From: an uncultured Eubacteriales bacterium
Lineage (GTDB): Bacteria; Bacillota; Clostridia; Oscillospirales; Oscillospiraceae
DNA: 28,507 bases
Direction: 5' to 3'
NCBI GenBank assembly: GCA_900540635.1
Contig: UQGU01000031.1
Span: 1 to 28,507 of the forward strand
The notes under the pieces are model-generated. The model saw only the letters and a list, made by a program, of their open reading frames with translations, did no database searches and was not told the DNA's origin. Shown here one piece after another: positions 1-7,754 of the stretch. Both the position numbers and the translations under genes were made by a program. Numbering within the stretch: the stretch's first letter is position 1; every line of letters begins with the position of its first letter.

Positions 1-58
1 TGGCCGTTGTAACGCAACCTTAGGAGGCGGACGCTCTATCCAGCTGAGCTATTGGGGC
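1..58 (-). tRNA. tRNA-Arg (CCU anticodon), 5' half only; runs off the window
   Basis: Read on the minus strand from 58 downward, the sequence has the acceptor 5' strand GCCCCAA, then TA, a D-arm GCTC/GAGC around a 9-base loop AGCTGGATA, a spacer G, and a 5' anticodon strand TCCGC. The 7-base loop CTCCTAA carries anticodon CCT. All positions are canonical up to the loop. The bases after the loop (GGTTG) do not pair with TCCGC except at the first position and a final wobble, so the 3' half does not follow normally. The T-arm and acceptor 3' strand lie outside the window. A strong promoter sits just upstream. It could be an interrupted, disrupted or unusual tRNA. Confidence 0.7.
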
Positions 59-70
59 ATAAGCATAGCT

Positions 71-99
71 ATTCTACAGAGAATTTTTCGGATTGTCAA
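71..99 (-). promoter_or_regulatory. Sigma-A promoter of the tRNA gene
   Basis: On the minus strand there is TTGACA (99-94), a 17-base spacer and TAGAAT (76-71). This places transcription start about 5-8 bases before the tRNA 5' end. It is a near-consensus housekeeping promoter, as expected for a stable RNA gene. Confidence 0.85.
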
Positions 100-172
100 G
101 CACAATTCGGCACATTTTTTGGATGGGATGGCATATACTGTCCAATAGTTTTTTCAGAAAGGAGCACAGACA

Positions 173-253
173 TTGAAAGCCGCACATAATGTATTGGAAG
201 ATCTGGATGATCTGATTTTCGAGGAATCCGACGGCGGTCCCAGCGAGCGCTGA
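173..253 (+). CDS. Possible 26-residue acidic peptide (TTG start), unrecognised
   Basis: A short frame opens with TTG, preceded by AAAGGAG at 158-164 with an 8-base spacer, and closes with TGA. The product is rich in Asp and Glu (core LEDLDDLIFEESDGG) with no signal peptide or membrane segment. A perfect 10-bp hairpin follows 8 bases after the stop. The frame is open only from 147, so it is not an obvious tail of a longer gene. I do not recognise it. The good ribosome binding site is the only positive evidence. It could be chance or the last piece of a decayed gene. A -10-like TATACT lies at 134-139 without a convincing -35. Confidence 0.35.
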   Translation: MKAAHNVLEDLDDLIFEESDGGPSER

Positions 254-261
254 CGGTATGG

Positions 262-286
262 GGGCTGCTGCAATCCGCAGCAGCCC
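262..286 (+). terminator. Perfect 10-bp GC-rich hairpin after the small ORF
   Basis: GGGCTGCTGC (262-271) pairs with GCAGCAGCCC (277-286) around the loop AATCC. No T-run follows on either strand, so termination would have to be Rho-assisted, or the hairpin only stabilises the upstream RNA. It separates the short frame from the kinase promoter. Confidence 0.45.
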
Positions 287-319
287 TGAAAATCTATTGC
301 AGCCTGCTTACTTCCATTA

Positions 320-348
320 TTGACCAGTCTGTGAGATGGGTGTATAAT
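320..348 (+). promoter_or_regulatory. Promoter of the hybrid kinase / cbiK-cbiL operon
   Basis: TTGACC (320-325), a 17-base spacer and TATAAT (343-348), about 70 bases before the kinase start. No cobalamin-riboswitch sequence is visible in the short leader. Confidence 0.8.
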
Positions 349-417
349 AAATTTGAATATATATGTAAACAAGTCGCGTGAAGCGAATTGAACGATACGG
401 TGAAATGGAGAATAGAT

Positions 418-2355
418 ATGAGGCAGGATAGAAAGAAACGGAATATGGGCGAGAATACGCTGTTGCTCTTGCTGACAGTCATACTCTTTATATGCCTTTA
501 TACGGTGGCTTTGCAGGCAGGGTTCCGCAAAAGCACAGAAGAATTTACCTTTTCCAGAGATACCCAGGCGGCGGACGCGATCCACAGGATCGTATCGAAT
601 CAGTTTTCAAGAAGTGATTTTGAAGATATCAACACTGTGGAGGATATGACTTCCGAGGCCTATCAGAGCCATCAGCGGGAGCTGAATGGGCTGCGCTTCC
701 TGAATTCCACCCGGTATCTCTATACGGCCAAGCGGGGGGTGGACGGAAAGCCAATCTATGTGATCGATGGCCTTGACTTAGGAGCTGAGGACTTCGCCTA
801 TCCCGGTACATATATTGAAGAAGAGATGATTCCCTATATAGAGGCAGCCCTTTCCGGCGAAACGATTTACTCCAAGGAGATTGTGGACACCACCTGGGGG
901 CATATTTTCACGGCTTGTTATCCGGTTGTGGCCACAGATGGAACGGGGGAGATCATCGGCGCCCTTTGCATGGAAATGGATATGGAAGATACCTATGCTT
1001 TCCTGCGCAGCAGCAATCGATCCACCCTCCGGGTAGCCTGCATTGCGGTGATTGGTACGGTGCTGCTGATGGTGTGGCTCTATTCCATTCGGCGGGAACA
1101 GCTGCAGAAGGAGCTCCGGCAGCAGGCAGCATTGGAGCAGGCACTGGAAAAAGCTGACAGCGCAAACCGCTCCAAATCTGCTTTTCTGATGAACATGAGC
1201 CACGACATCCGCACACCGCTGAATGGCATCATTGGCTTGATCAAAATCAATATGGCCCACTTTGAGGATGTAGAACTGGTCCGGAAAAATTACGAGAAAA
1301 TGCTGATCTCCGCGGACCACCTGTTGTCGCTGATCAATGATGTCCTGGAGGTTAGCAGGCTGGAGGACGGAACCACGGAGCTGGCCCATGAGCCGATGGA
1401 TCTGGAAAAGGTTGCCCATGAGGTGAACAGCATCATCAGCGAGCGGGCCGCAGAGGCAGACATCACGGTGGAGCACAGTGCGGATGCGTTCGAGTGCCCT
1501 TATGTCTACGGAAGTGCCCTGCACTTGCGGCGGATTTTTCTGAATATTTACGGAAACTGCATCAAATACAACCGGGCAGGGGGAAAGATCAAAACAACTG
1601 TAGAGTGTGCAGCCCGGGATGATCGGACCGTTACCTATCACTGGACCATTACCGACACCGGCATGGGCATGAGCGAGGACTTCCTGAAGCATATCTTCGA
1701 GCCCTTCACGCAGGAAAAGAACACCGCTCGCAGCGTTTACCAGGGAATCGGCCTGGGGATGACCATCGTCAAGGAGCTTCTGAACAAAATGGGCGGAACC
1801 ATTGCCGTTGCCAGCGAAGAAAGGATGGGCTCCACTTTTGAAATCACCATTCCCTTCGAAATTGCGCCAAAACCCGCCCAGGAGGCACTGGAAGCGGCAG
1901 CTATGCCGAGTATTGCGGGAGTGTCTCTGCTGCTGGTGGAGGACAATGCGCTCAATGCGGAAATTGCCGAGACCCTTTTGAAGGACAGGGGCGCAAAGCT
2001 CACCCTGGCGAAGGACGGCCAAGAGGCCGTGGAGCTGTTTGAAAAGAGCCGACCGGGAACCTTTGACGGCATTTTGATGGATGTGATGATGCCGGTGATG
2101 GACGGCCTGACGGCAACGAAGACTATTCGCGCTTTGCCCCGGCCTGACGCTGCCACCATTCCCATTATTGCCATGACGGCAAACGCCTTCCAGGAGGATG
2201 CCCAGAAGTGCTATGACGCCGGGATGAATGCCCATATTGGGAAGCCCCTGGAAATGGACAAGGTGGTCACAGTAATTTCGCAGTTTTGCGGATGCAAAGA
2301 GAACACAAAAAAACACGGGCCGATCGTGGCCGGAAAAAGAGAGGATAAAGCATGA
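418..2355 (+). CDS. Membrane hybrid sensor histidine kinase (HisKA-HATPase-REC)
   Basis: This 645-residue sensor kinase autophosphorylates on His and passes the phosphate to its own receiver domain. It has a transmembrane helix at about 14-34, an extracytoplasmic sensor region to about 203, a second helix at about 204-223, and a short coiled linker. The HisKA box (FLMNMSHDIRTPLNG) has phospho-accepting His near 262. The HATPase has an N box (NIYGNCIKYN), G1 (DTGMGM) and G2 (GIGLGM). The REC domain has an acidic pair (VEDN), phospho-Asp near 555 (ILMDVMMP) and a GKP lysine. ATG at 418 is chosen because GGAG lies 7 bases upstream; an in-frame TTG at 388 has no good ribosome site. The stop overlaps the next gene by ATGA, so the two are translationally coupled. 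No output domain or Hpt protein is encoded nearby. The ligand is unknown. Confidence 0.88.
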   Translation: MRQDRKKRNMGENTLLLLLTVILFICLYTVALQAGFRKSTEEFTFSRDTQAADAIHRIVSNQFSRSDFEDINTVEDMTSEAYQSHQRELNGLRFLNSTRYLYTAKRGVDGKPIYVIDGLDLGAEDFAYPGTYIEEEMIPYIEAALSGETIYSKEIVDTTWGHIFTACYPVVATDGTGEIIGALCMEMDMEDTYAFLRSSNRSTLRVACIAVIGTVLLMVWLYSIRREQLQKELRQQAALEQALEKADSANRSKSAFLMNMSHDIRTPLNGIIGLIKINMAHFEDVELVRKNYEKMLISADHLLSLINDVLEVSRLEDGTTELAHEPMDLEKVAHEVNSIISERAAEADITVEHSADAFECPYVYGSALHLRRIFLNIYGNCIKYNRAGGKIKTTVECAARDDRTVTYHWTITDTGMGMSEDFLKHIFEPFTQEKNTARSVYQGIGLGMTIVKELLNKMGGTIAVASEERMGSTFEITIPFEIAPKPAQEALEAAAMPSIAGVSLLLVEDNALNAEIAETLLKDRGAKLTLAKDGQEAVELFEKSRPGTFDGILMDVMMPVMDGLTATKTIRALPRPDAATIPIIAMTANAFQEDAQKCYDAGMNAHIGKPLEMDKVVTVISQFCGCKENTKKHGPIVAGKREDKA

Positions 2356-3803
2356 AAAAAGCGATTCTGGTTGTTTCCTTTGGAACCTCCTATCAGGATG
2401 CACTGAAAAACAATATTCTGGCCGTGGAGACGGCCATCGGGGATGCGTTCCCTGGCTGGGAGGTTCGCCGGGCGTTTACCAGCTCCATCATCATGAAGAA
2501 GCTGCTCAGACGGGACGGAATGGAGATCGATACCGTTTCTCGGGCCATGGAAAAGCTGGAAAAAGAGGGCTATACCCACATTGCGGTGCAGCCAACCCAT
2601 GTGATGCACGGAGAAGAATATGAAAAGCTGCTGTCTCAACTGGAGCCCTTCCGCCAGAAGCTGAATGTCTGGGTGGGGGAGCCCCTGCTGGACCGGCAGG
2701 AAGACTATGCCCAGGCATCAGATGCGCTGCTCTCTTGGCTGCCTCCCAGGGCAGCGGATGAGGCACTGGTGCTGATGGGACACGGATCGGCCCACTTTGC
2801 CAACGCGGCCTATGGTCAGCTGGAGCAGAATTTGCAGGACCTGCAGGAGAATGTTTTTGTGGGTACAGTAGAGGGCTATCCGACTCTGGAGCGGGTAGAG
2901 CGGCAGCTGGCTGCCCGGCCCTCCATAAAAAAGATTGTTCTTGCACCTTTTATGCTGGTTGCCGGTGACCATGCTCAGAATGATATGGCCGGGGATGAAG
3001 ACTCCTGGAAGGCCCGGCTGGAGGCCAAGGGCTACAGCGTTCGCTGCATTTTGAAGGGCCTGGGCGAGTGCCCCGCCATTCAGCAGATTTTTGTGCAGCA
3101 CTGCGCTGAGGCAGTGGAGGCGCTCTGCGTCAAGGGAAAGCTCTGGGGCGTGGGCGTCGGTCCCGGGGACCCGGAGCTGCTGACGCTGAAAGCAGCCCGA
3201 GTGCTGGAGGAGGCGGACGTTGTCCTGGCCCCGGATACGGGCAAGGCGGATAAGACGGCGCTGGACATTGTCAGCGGGCATTTAAACGGAAAGGAGCCCA
3301 TCCTGGTTTCCATGCCCATGACCCGGGACCCGGAGGTCCTGGAGCAGGCGCACAGTGCGGCGGCGCAGAAGATTGCCTCCTATCTGGATGCGGGAAAGCA
3401 GGTGGCATTTATCACCCTGGGGGATGCCACGGTGTATTCTACTTACATGTATGTTCACGAGAAGGTGCGCGCTATGGGCTATGATGTGGAGGTGGTGCCC
3501 GGCGTGCCCTCCTTCTGCGCTGCTGCAGCCCGGCTGAATATCTCCCTGTGCCAGGGCAGTGAGCCCCTGCTGGTGATTCCGGCTTCTCACAGTGCGGAAA
3601 AGCTCCTGGATGTTCCGGCCAACAAGGTGTTCATGAAGGCGGGTTCTGCCATTCTGGACCTGAAAAAGACGCTGGAAGAAAAAAATATGCTTGAGAATGC
3701 TTCCATGGTGGAAAATTGCAGCATGGAAAATGAGCGCGTGTACCCGGATTTCCGGGATTTGAAGGAAAATTCCGGCTATTTTTCCCTGGTGATCGTAAAA
3801 TAA
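2352..3803 (+). CDS. CbiK-CbiL fusion: sirohydrochlorin cobaltochelatase / precorrin-2 C20-methyltransferase
   Basis: This 483-residue cytoplasmic bifunctional enzyme belongs to the anaerobic cobalamin pathway. Residues 1 to about 260 are CbiK-like, inserting Co2+ into sirohydrochlorin. The known catalytic set of Salmonella CbiK (Glu89, His145, His207) has counterparts here at Glu88/89 (MHGEEY), His144 (MGHGS) and His207 (GDHAQ). Residues from about 263 are a SAM-dependent tetrapyrrole methylase starting with GVGVGPGDPELLTLKA, and its length and motifs fit CbiL/CobI, which methylates C20 of cobalt-factor II. The two activities are consecutive steps, which makes the fusion sensible. The start ATG overlaps the kinase stop (ATGA). 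A strong terminator follows 17 bases after the stop. The rest of the cbi pathway is not in the window. Assignment of the second half to CbiL rather than another methylase rests on the N-terminal motif and size. Confidence 0.88.
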   Translation: MKKAILVVSFGTSYQDALKNNILAVETAIGDAFPGWEVRRAFTSSIIMKKLLRRDGMEIDTVSRAMEKLEKEGYTHIAVQPTHVMHGEEYEKLLSQLEPFRQKLNVWVGEPLLDRQEDYAQASDALLSWLPPRAADEALVLMGHGSAHFANAAYGQLEQNLQDLQENVFVGTVEGYPTLERVERQLAARPSIKKIVLAPFMLVAGDHAQNDMAGDEDSWKARLEAKGYSVRCILKGLGECPAIQQIFVQHCAEAVEALCVKGKLWGVGVGPGDPELLTLKAARVLEEADVVLAPDTGKADKTALDIVSGHLNGKEPILVSMPMTRDPEVLEQAHSAAAQKIASYLDAGKQVAFITLGDATVYSTYMYVHEKVRAMGYDVEVVPGVPSFCAAAARLNISLCQGSEPLLVIPASHSAEKLLDVPANKVFMKAGSAILDLKKTLEEKNMLENASMVENCSMENERVYPDFRDLKENSGYFSLVIVK

Positions 3804-3819
3804 GAAGGCTTCCTGCAAG

Positions 3820-3857
3820 AAATTTGCCTGCCCCGAAAGGGGACAGGCAAATTTTTT
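3820..3857 (+). terminator. Intrinsic terminator after cbiK-cbiL
   Basis: AAATTTGCCTG-CCCC (3820-3834), loop GAAA, then GGGG, a bulged A, CAGGCAAATTT and a run of T to 3857. It lies between convergent transcription units and may also stop the minus-strand ABC operon, whose last frame ends at 3856. Confidence 0.9.
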
Positions 3858-4017
3858 ATGCGGCGGGCTCTTCCTGATAGGTCCTTACGCCGAAGACAAA
3901 GTAGACAATGTGGAATACCCACACGAGCCCAAGGACAACGCAGCCGGAGACGATTCCACGGAGGCCCATGACCACGAAGCCAATGCTCATAAGCAGGGTT
4001 ACGGTGACCATAGGCAT
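3856..4017 (-). pseudogene. C-terminal fragment of a DUF454 (YbaN-like) membrane protein
   Basis: A 53-residue frame starts MPMVTVTLLMSIGF and has two hydrophobic stretches. It ends in a segment of the form FHIVYFVFGVRTYQEE. That tail resembles the end of DUF454 inner-membrane proteins, which close with a His-aromatic-Phe pattern and a V-K/R-T motif. The N-terminal two thirds of that family are absent. Upstream sequence is in another frame and resembles YgbA_NO. The frame has an ATG at 4017 but no clear ribosome site, so it is more likely a remnant than a working small protein. The family match is from memory of the pattern. Confidence 0.45.
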
Positions 4018-4132
4018 CCAGGGCGGCGCAGTCCGGGCAAAGCGTCTTGCTGTGATGCTTTTTGTGGCAGTAGAGGCGGACCATCAGAGAGACTGTCTCC
4101 TTTTCCCGCTCTCGCTTGGTTACTATGTCCAT
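4015..4132 (-). pseudogene. N-terminal fragment of a YgbA_NO family gene (nitrous oxide-stimulated promoter family)
   Basis: The ATG at 4132 overlaps the stop of the upstream ABC gene (TGATG), so it was the third gene of that operon. The first 40 residues (KREREKETVSLMVRLYC, then HKK, then TLCPDCAALDAY) match the start of YgbA_NO proteins, including the CPxC motif. In intact relatives this is followed by a further Cys-rich stretch and a conserved Arg-rich tail, about 100 residues in all. Here the frame continues into unrelated sequence to a stop at 3776, reading antisense through the terminator. The gene therefore looks truncated by a deletion whose other side is the DUF454-like fragment. In E. 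coli, ygbA belongs to the NsrR nitric-oxide regulon. Confidence 0.55.
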
Positions 4133-5772
4133 CAACTCAGCCTCCCGCGCTCTACAGAGTAGACGGTATCCGCAATGCCCATGGTGGACTTCCGGTGGGA
4201 GACCAGAATCACGGTTTTATCCTGACACTCCGTCTGTAAGGCCTTCAGAATGACCGCCTCATTCAGGCTGTCCAGATTGGAGGTGGGCTCGTCCAGCAGC
4301 AGGAAGGGGGCATTGTGCAGAAAGGCTCTGGCCAGTCCCAGCCGCTGCCGTTCGCCGCCGGAGAGGGTATCGCCCAGCTCGCCGACCTCGGTGTCATAGC
4401 CCTTGGGAAGACCCATGATAAAATCGTGGACGGAGGCCTTCTTGCAGGCGGCGATGATTTCTTCCTCCGTGGCATCCAACTTGGCGATGCAGAGGTTTTT
4501 CCGGATGGAGTCGTGGAAAAGGTGGGTCTGCTGGGTCACGAAGCTTTCCATATCCCTTAGATTTTCGGTGTTGATTTCGTCAACGCTTTTCCCGGAGGCG
4601 GTGACCTTGCCTTCCGTGACGGGCCAGAACCGCATGAAGAGTTTCAAAAGCGTGGATTTTCCGGAGCCGGAGCGGCCGGTAATGCCGATGACCTTGCCCT
4701 CGGGGATGTTCAGGCTGAGATCCTCCAGAATCTGCTCCCCGCCGTAGGAGAAGCTGACGTTCTCGGCAGCAGCGCCGTGGAACTCCACATTGGCTTTCCC
4801 GGTGACGTCCGGGGCCACGGGGCTTTCGTCCAGAATGTCCAGCACCCGGTTTCCGGCGGCGAAGGTATTTTGTAGGGTAGCGCCCAGGGCAGCCAGAGAG
4901 ACCACAGGGCCGAAGGAACTCATCATGGCGAGGGTGGCAATGAGACAGCCCTCAAAGCCTACCAGATGTGCAGACAAAAACAGCATGGCCAGGTCAAACA
5001 GCAGGATGGTCGTATTGACTGCAGCTGTATTCTTTCCGGCAGTGCGCTTCATGTGCGCTTCCGTCTGGGAGAGAGCATCCGTCTGCGCATCCATTTCGGC
5101 CAGACGCTTCCGGCCCTGCCCGTATTGGACGGTCTCCGGCAGGCCGCGCAGGCTGTCCAGCACGAAGGCGGAGAGCTTGCCTGCACTGCTGCGGAATTGA
5201 ATCCCGTCGTCACCGCAGCGCTTGGAGGTGACCAGGGGAATGACAATGCCCACGACTGCATAGGCGCTCAGCGCCAACACGCCCAGGGCAGTATGAATGC
5301 AGCCAATGAAGAGAACCATCATCAGGCAGAACAGAAATGCAATGCAGATGGGGGAGATGGTGTGGGCATAGAACACCTCCAGCAGCTCAATGTCCGAGGT
5401 GATCACGGAGATCAGGTCTCCCTTGTCCTTTCCCTCCAGCTTGGCAGGGCACAGGCGGCGCAGGGCCCCGAAGACCTTGTCCCGAATCAGGGCCAGGAGC
5501 TTGAAAGCAATGAAATGGTTGCAGGATTGCTCGGCGTAGCGCAGGAAGCCCCGCACCAGTGCAAAGAGAAGAACGGCGGCGAAGAGCCAGCCCAGAGACA
5601 TGGACCACTCCGGGTGCAGTACATTCAAAATGGCGTAGCCGCCGAACACCGTAATAAACGTGGCGCAGAGGTTGCCAAGAAGCCCCATGGCAATGGCCAG
5701 AAGCATGAAGCCCAGCATGGGCCTGACCAGACCGATCAGCTGAGTCATGACATTCAATCCGCTTCGTTTCAT
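4132..5772 (-). CDS. ABC exporter subunit, CydC-like (permease-ATPase)
   Basis: This 546-residue half-transporter has an N-terminal six-helix exporter domain (about 1-310) and a C-terminal nucleotide-binding domain with Walker A (GRSGSGKSTLLKLF), signature SGGERQRLGLARAF and Walker B (FLLLDEPTSNLD) followed by an H-loop (SHRKST). It overlaps the upstream partner by ATGA, and its ribosome site AGGAGG lies inside that gene's end. The arrangement of two unequal half-transporters fits the CydDC family, which exports cysteine/glutathione and supports cytochrome bd assembly in E. coli. No cydAB is in the window, so the substrate is inferred only. It may instead be a general multidrug-type heterodimer. 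Confidence 0.82.
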   Translation of the reverse strand: MKRSGLNVMTQLIGLVRPMLGFMLLAIAMGLLGNLCATFITVFGGYAILNVLHPEWSMSLGWLFAAVLLFALVRGFLRYAEQSCNHFIAFKLLALIRDKVFGALRRLCPAKLEGKDKGDLISVITSDIELLEVFYAHTISPICIAFLFCLMMVLFIGCIHTALGVLALSAYAVVGIVIPLVTSKRCGDDGIQFRSSAGKLSAFVLDSLRGLPETVQYGQGRKRLAEMDAQTDALSQTEAHMKRTAGKNTAAVNTTILLFDLAMLFLSAHLVGFEGCLIATLAMMSSFGPVVSLAALGATLQNTFAAGNRVLDILDESPVAPDVTGKANVEFHGAAAENVSFSYGGEQILEDLSLNIPEGKVIGITGRSGSGKSTLLKLFMRFWPVTEGKVTASGKSVDEINTENLRDMESFVTQQTHLFHDSIRKNLCIAKLDATEEEIIAACKKASVHDFIMGLPKGYDTEVGELGDTLSGGERQRLGLARAFLHNAPFLLLDEPTSNLDSLNEAVILKALQTECQDKTVILVSHRKSTMGIADTVYSVERGRLS

Positions 5773-7508
5773 TCTGCGTCGCCTCCTTTTGTCATATTTT
5801 CCAGCTCCTGCTGGGCCTGCCAGAGCTTTGCGTAGGTGCCGTTTTTGGCCAAGAGAGCCCGGTGCGTTCCGTGTTCCACCACGGTTCCGCGGTCCAGAAC
5901 GTAGATATTGTCCGCACCGGCAACATTTGCCAGACGGTGGGAGATGAGAATAACGGTTTTTGTTTTGGCTAGGGTGTGAATCTGGGCCATGATCTCGTTT
6001 TCACTCTCCACATCAATATTGGAGGTGGCTTCATCAAAGATATATACGGGACTGTCGTGCAGCAGGGCCCGGGCCAGGGCAAGCCGCTGGCACTGGCCGC
6101 CGGAGAAATTGCCGCCCTTTTCCTGGAGAATCGTGTCCAGCCCCTGCTGGCTGCGCAGGAAGGAAGCCAGATTGACCTGCTCCAGAACCTGCCAGAGGGC
6201 AGCATCGTCTGCATCGGGCCGGGCCATGCGCAGATTGTCCCGCACGGTGCCCTTGAACAGATAGCTCTGGTGGGATACATAGGTAAAGTGCTCCATCAGG
6301 CTGCTTTCCGAGAGTGCCTCCATGGGCACGCCCCCCACCGTCAGTTCCCCGGAAAAGCCCCGGCTTCTGCCCATCAGCAGAGAGGCCAGTGTGGATTTTC
6401 CGCAGCCGGATTCGCCTACAATGGCGGTGAAGCTGCCTTCCGGGAAGGACACGGTCACGCCGTGGAGAATTTCCCGGTCCGAGTCATAGCCGAAGTGCAG
6501 CTGTTTGCATTCGATGGTGCACGCTTCGGGCACGGGTGTGCTCTTTTGGGCCGGTTCCGGCAGATCCAACAGCCGGAAGATTTTGTCTGAGGCAGCCATG
6601 CCGTTCATGGCAATGTGGAAATAGGAGCCCAGGATGCGCATGGGCAGGAAGAAGTCTGCCGCCAGAAGGATGATGAGAATACACCCGGCCAGGTCAACCC
6701 GGCCTGCCCGGAACTGGGTGGTGGCAAGAATCACACCCAGAGCCGCACCGCCGTAGGCAATCAGGTCCATAACGGTGATGGAATTGAGCTGCATGGTCAG
6801 AACCTTCATAGTGATTTTGCGGAAATGCTCACTCTGCTCGTTCATTTCCCGGTGCTTGAAGGCATCTGCCCGGTAGATCTTTGCGGTGGTCAGACCCTGG
6901 AGGTTTTCCAGGAAGGTGTCGCCCAGGGCTGTGTATTCGCCCCAATATTTGGAAAGAAGCTTTTTCGCCCACCGCTGAATGGCAACGATGGTCACAGGAA
7001 TCAGGGGTACGCAAATTAAGAGCACAATGGCGCTGGGAAGATTCACAAAGCTCAGCACGCAGAACAGAGTCAGCGGGGCCAGCATGGCATAGAAAAACTG
7101 GGGAAGGTAGGAGCCAAAGTAGGTTTCCAGCTGGTCCACACCTTCCACAGCCACCTGGACCACCTCGGAGGTATTGACCTGCTCTTTGTAGCTGGTTCCC
7201 AGGCGCAGAAGCTTTTCATAGATCCGGTGCCGCAGCTTTTTCTTCACGGCCCGGGAGGAGAGAAAACTCATTCGGCTGGAAGCAATGCTGCATCCATAGC
7301 GCGCTGCAATGGCGGCTGCGGCAATGAGCGCCGTTTGCATGATTTGCTTTGTCCCGGCGGTGCCGGTGTACAGACCCTGAAGCATATGGGCAATGGCGGC
7401 CATCATAGAAATATTTGCCGCCAGGGAGACCCACTGGCAGGCAACGTTTCCGGCAATGTACTTTTTGCTTTCTCCGACTGTGCCGATCAGTCGCTTGTTG
7501 ATCATCAT
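5769..7508 (-). CDS. ABC exporter subunit, CydD-like (permease-ATPase)
   Basis: This is the 579-residue partner of the downstream CydC-like gene. The membrane domain covers about 1-320 and has several long helices. The ATPase domain has Walker A (GESGCGKSTLASLL), signature SGGQCQRLALARAL, Walker B (VYIFDEATSNID) and H-loop (ISHRLANV). I place the start at the first ATG of the ATG-ATG pair (7508), since GGGGGA lies 5 bases upstream. A longer GTG start at 7523 would bury that ribosome site. The promoter is 75 bases upstream. The operon order is this gene, the CydC-like gene, then the YgbA fragment; YgbA and heme/thiol functions would suggest a role in redox or nitrosative stress. Confidence 0.82.
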   Translation of the reverse strand: MMINKRLIGTVGESKKYIAGNVACQWVSLAANISMMAAIAHMLQGLYTGTAGTKQIMQTALIAAAAIAARYGCSIASSRMSFLSSRAVKKKLRHRIYEKLLRLGTSYKEQVNTSEVVQVAVEGVDQLETYFGSYLPQFFYAMLAPLTLFCVLSFVNLPSAIVLLICVPLIPVTIVAIQRWAKKLLSKYWGEYTALGDTFLENLQGLTTAKIYRADAFKHREMNEQSEHFRKITMKVLTMQLNSITVMDLIAYGGAALGVILATTQFRAGRVDLAGCILIILLAADFFLPMRILGSYFHIAMNGMAASDKIFRLLDLPEPAQKSTPVPEACTIECKQLHFGYDSDREILHGVTVSFPEGSFTAIVGESGCGKSTLASLLMGRSRGFSGELTVGGVPMEALSESSLMEHFTYVSHQSYLFKGTVRDNLRMARPDADDAALWQVLEQVNLASFLRSQQGLDTILQEKGGNFSGGQCQRLALARALLHDSPVYIFDEATSNIDVESENEIMAQIHTLAKTKTVILISHRLANVAGADNIYVLDRGTVVEHGTHRALLAKNGTYAKLWQAQQELENMTKGGDAE

Positions 7509-7539
7509 AGAATTCCCCCACACAATACAGTTCGCTTTT

Positions 7540-7574
7540 GCTAACCACTATCTAAAAATTAGCGGCGACTAACC
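7540..7574 (-). promoter_or_regulatory. Repeat-rich leader, possible operator of the ABC operon
   Basis: Just downstream of the -10 there are symmetric TTAG/CTAA pairs: TTAGCGGCGACTAA (7559-7572), GCTAA (7540-7544) opposite TTAGC (7559-7563), and the direct repeat CTAACC at 7541 and 7569. The position over the start of transcription is right for a repressor site. No regulator is identified. Confidence 0.25.
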
Positions 7575-7581
7575 GCTGGGG

Positions 7582-7610
7582 ATTCTATCATAATTTTACC
7601 CTTTTGTCAA
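7582..7610 (-). promoter_or_regulatory. Promoter of the CydDC-like operon
   Basis: On the minus strand there is TTGACA (7610-7605), a 17-base spacer and TAGAAT (7587-7582). Confidence 0.85.
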
Positions 7611-7754
7611 CAAACTGGCTCCTGTAAAAGCGGAATTCCATTAACTTAAGGCGAATTTGTCCGTTTTTTGCAGGGGCCAATGTCCACATCAGCCCGATAG
7701 GTTCGATTTTGTCCCAGGTGGTACGATAAAAATGGCCCACAATTGGCTGCTTTC

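Noticed and set aside
134..139. TATACT as the -10 of a promoter for the small peptide
   Set aside because: No acceptable -35 at 16-18 bases; the nearby TTGTCA at 93 is too far away and belongs to the minus-strand tRNA promoter.
60..417. Cobalamin riboswitch ahead of the kinase / cbiK-cbiL operon
   Set aside because: The B12-box core (GCCACTG) and its surrounding structure are not present in the leader.
778..2403. Long minus-strand frame opposite the hybrid kinase
   Set aside because: Shadow of the kinase gene; the kinase motifs on the plus strand are clear and no ribosome site or family motif is seen on the minus strand.
3776..4132. The full 119-codon minus-strand frame as an intact gene
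   Set aside because: Past the YgbA-like start it reads through a terminator and antisense into cbiK-cbiL; its second half matches nothing, whereas another frame gives a credible membrane segment.
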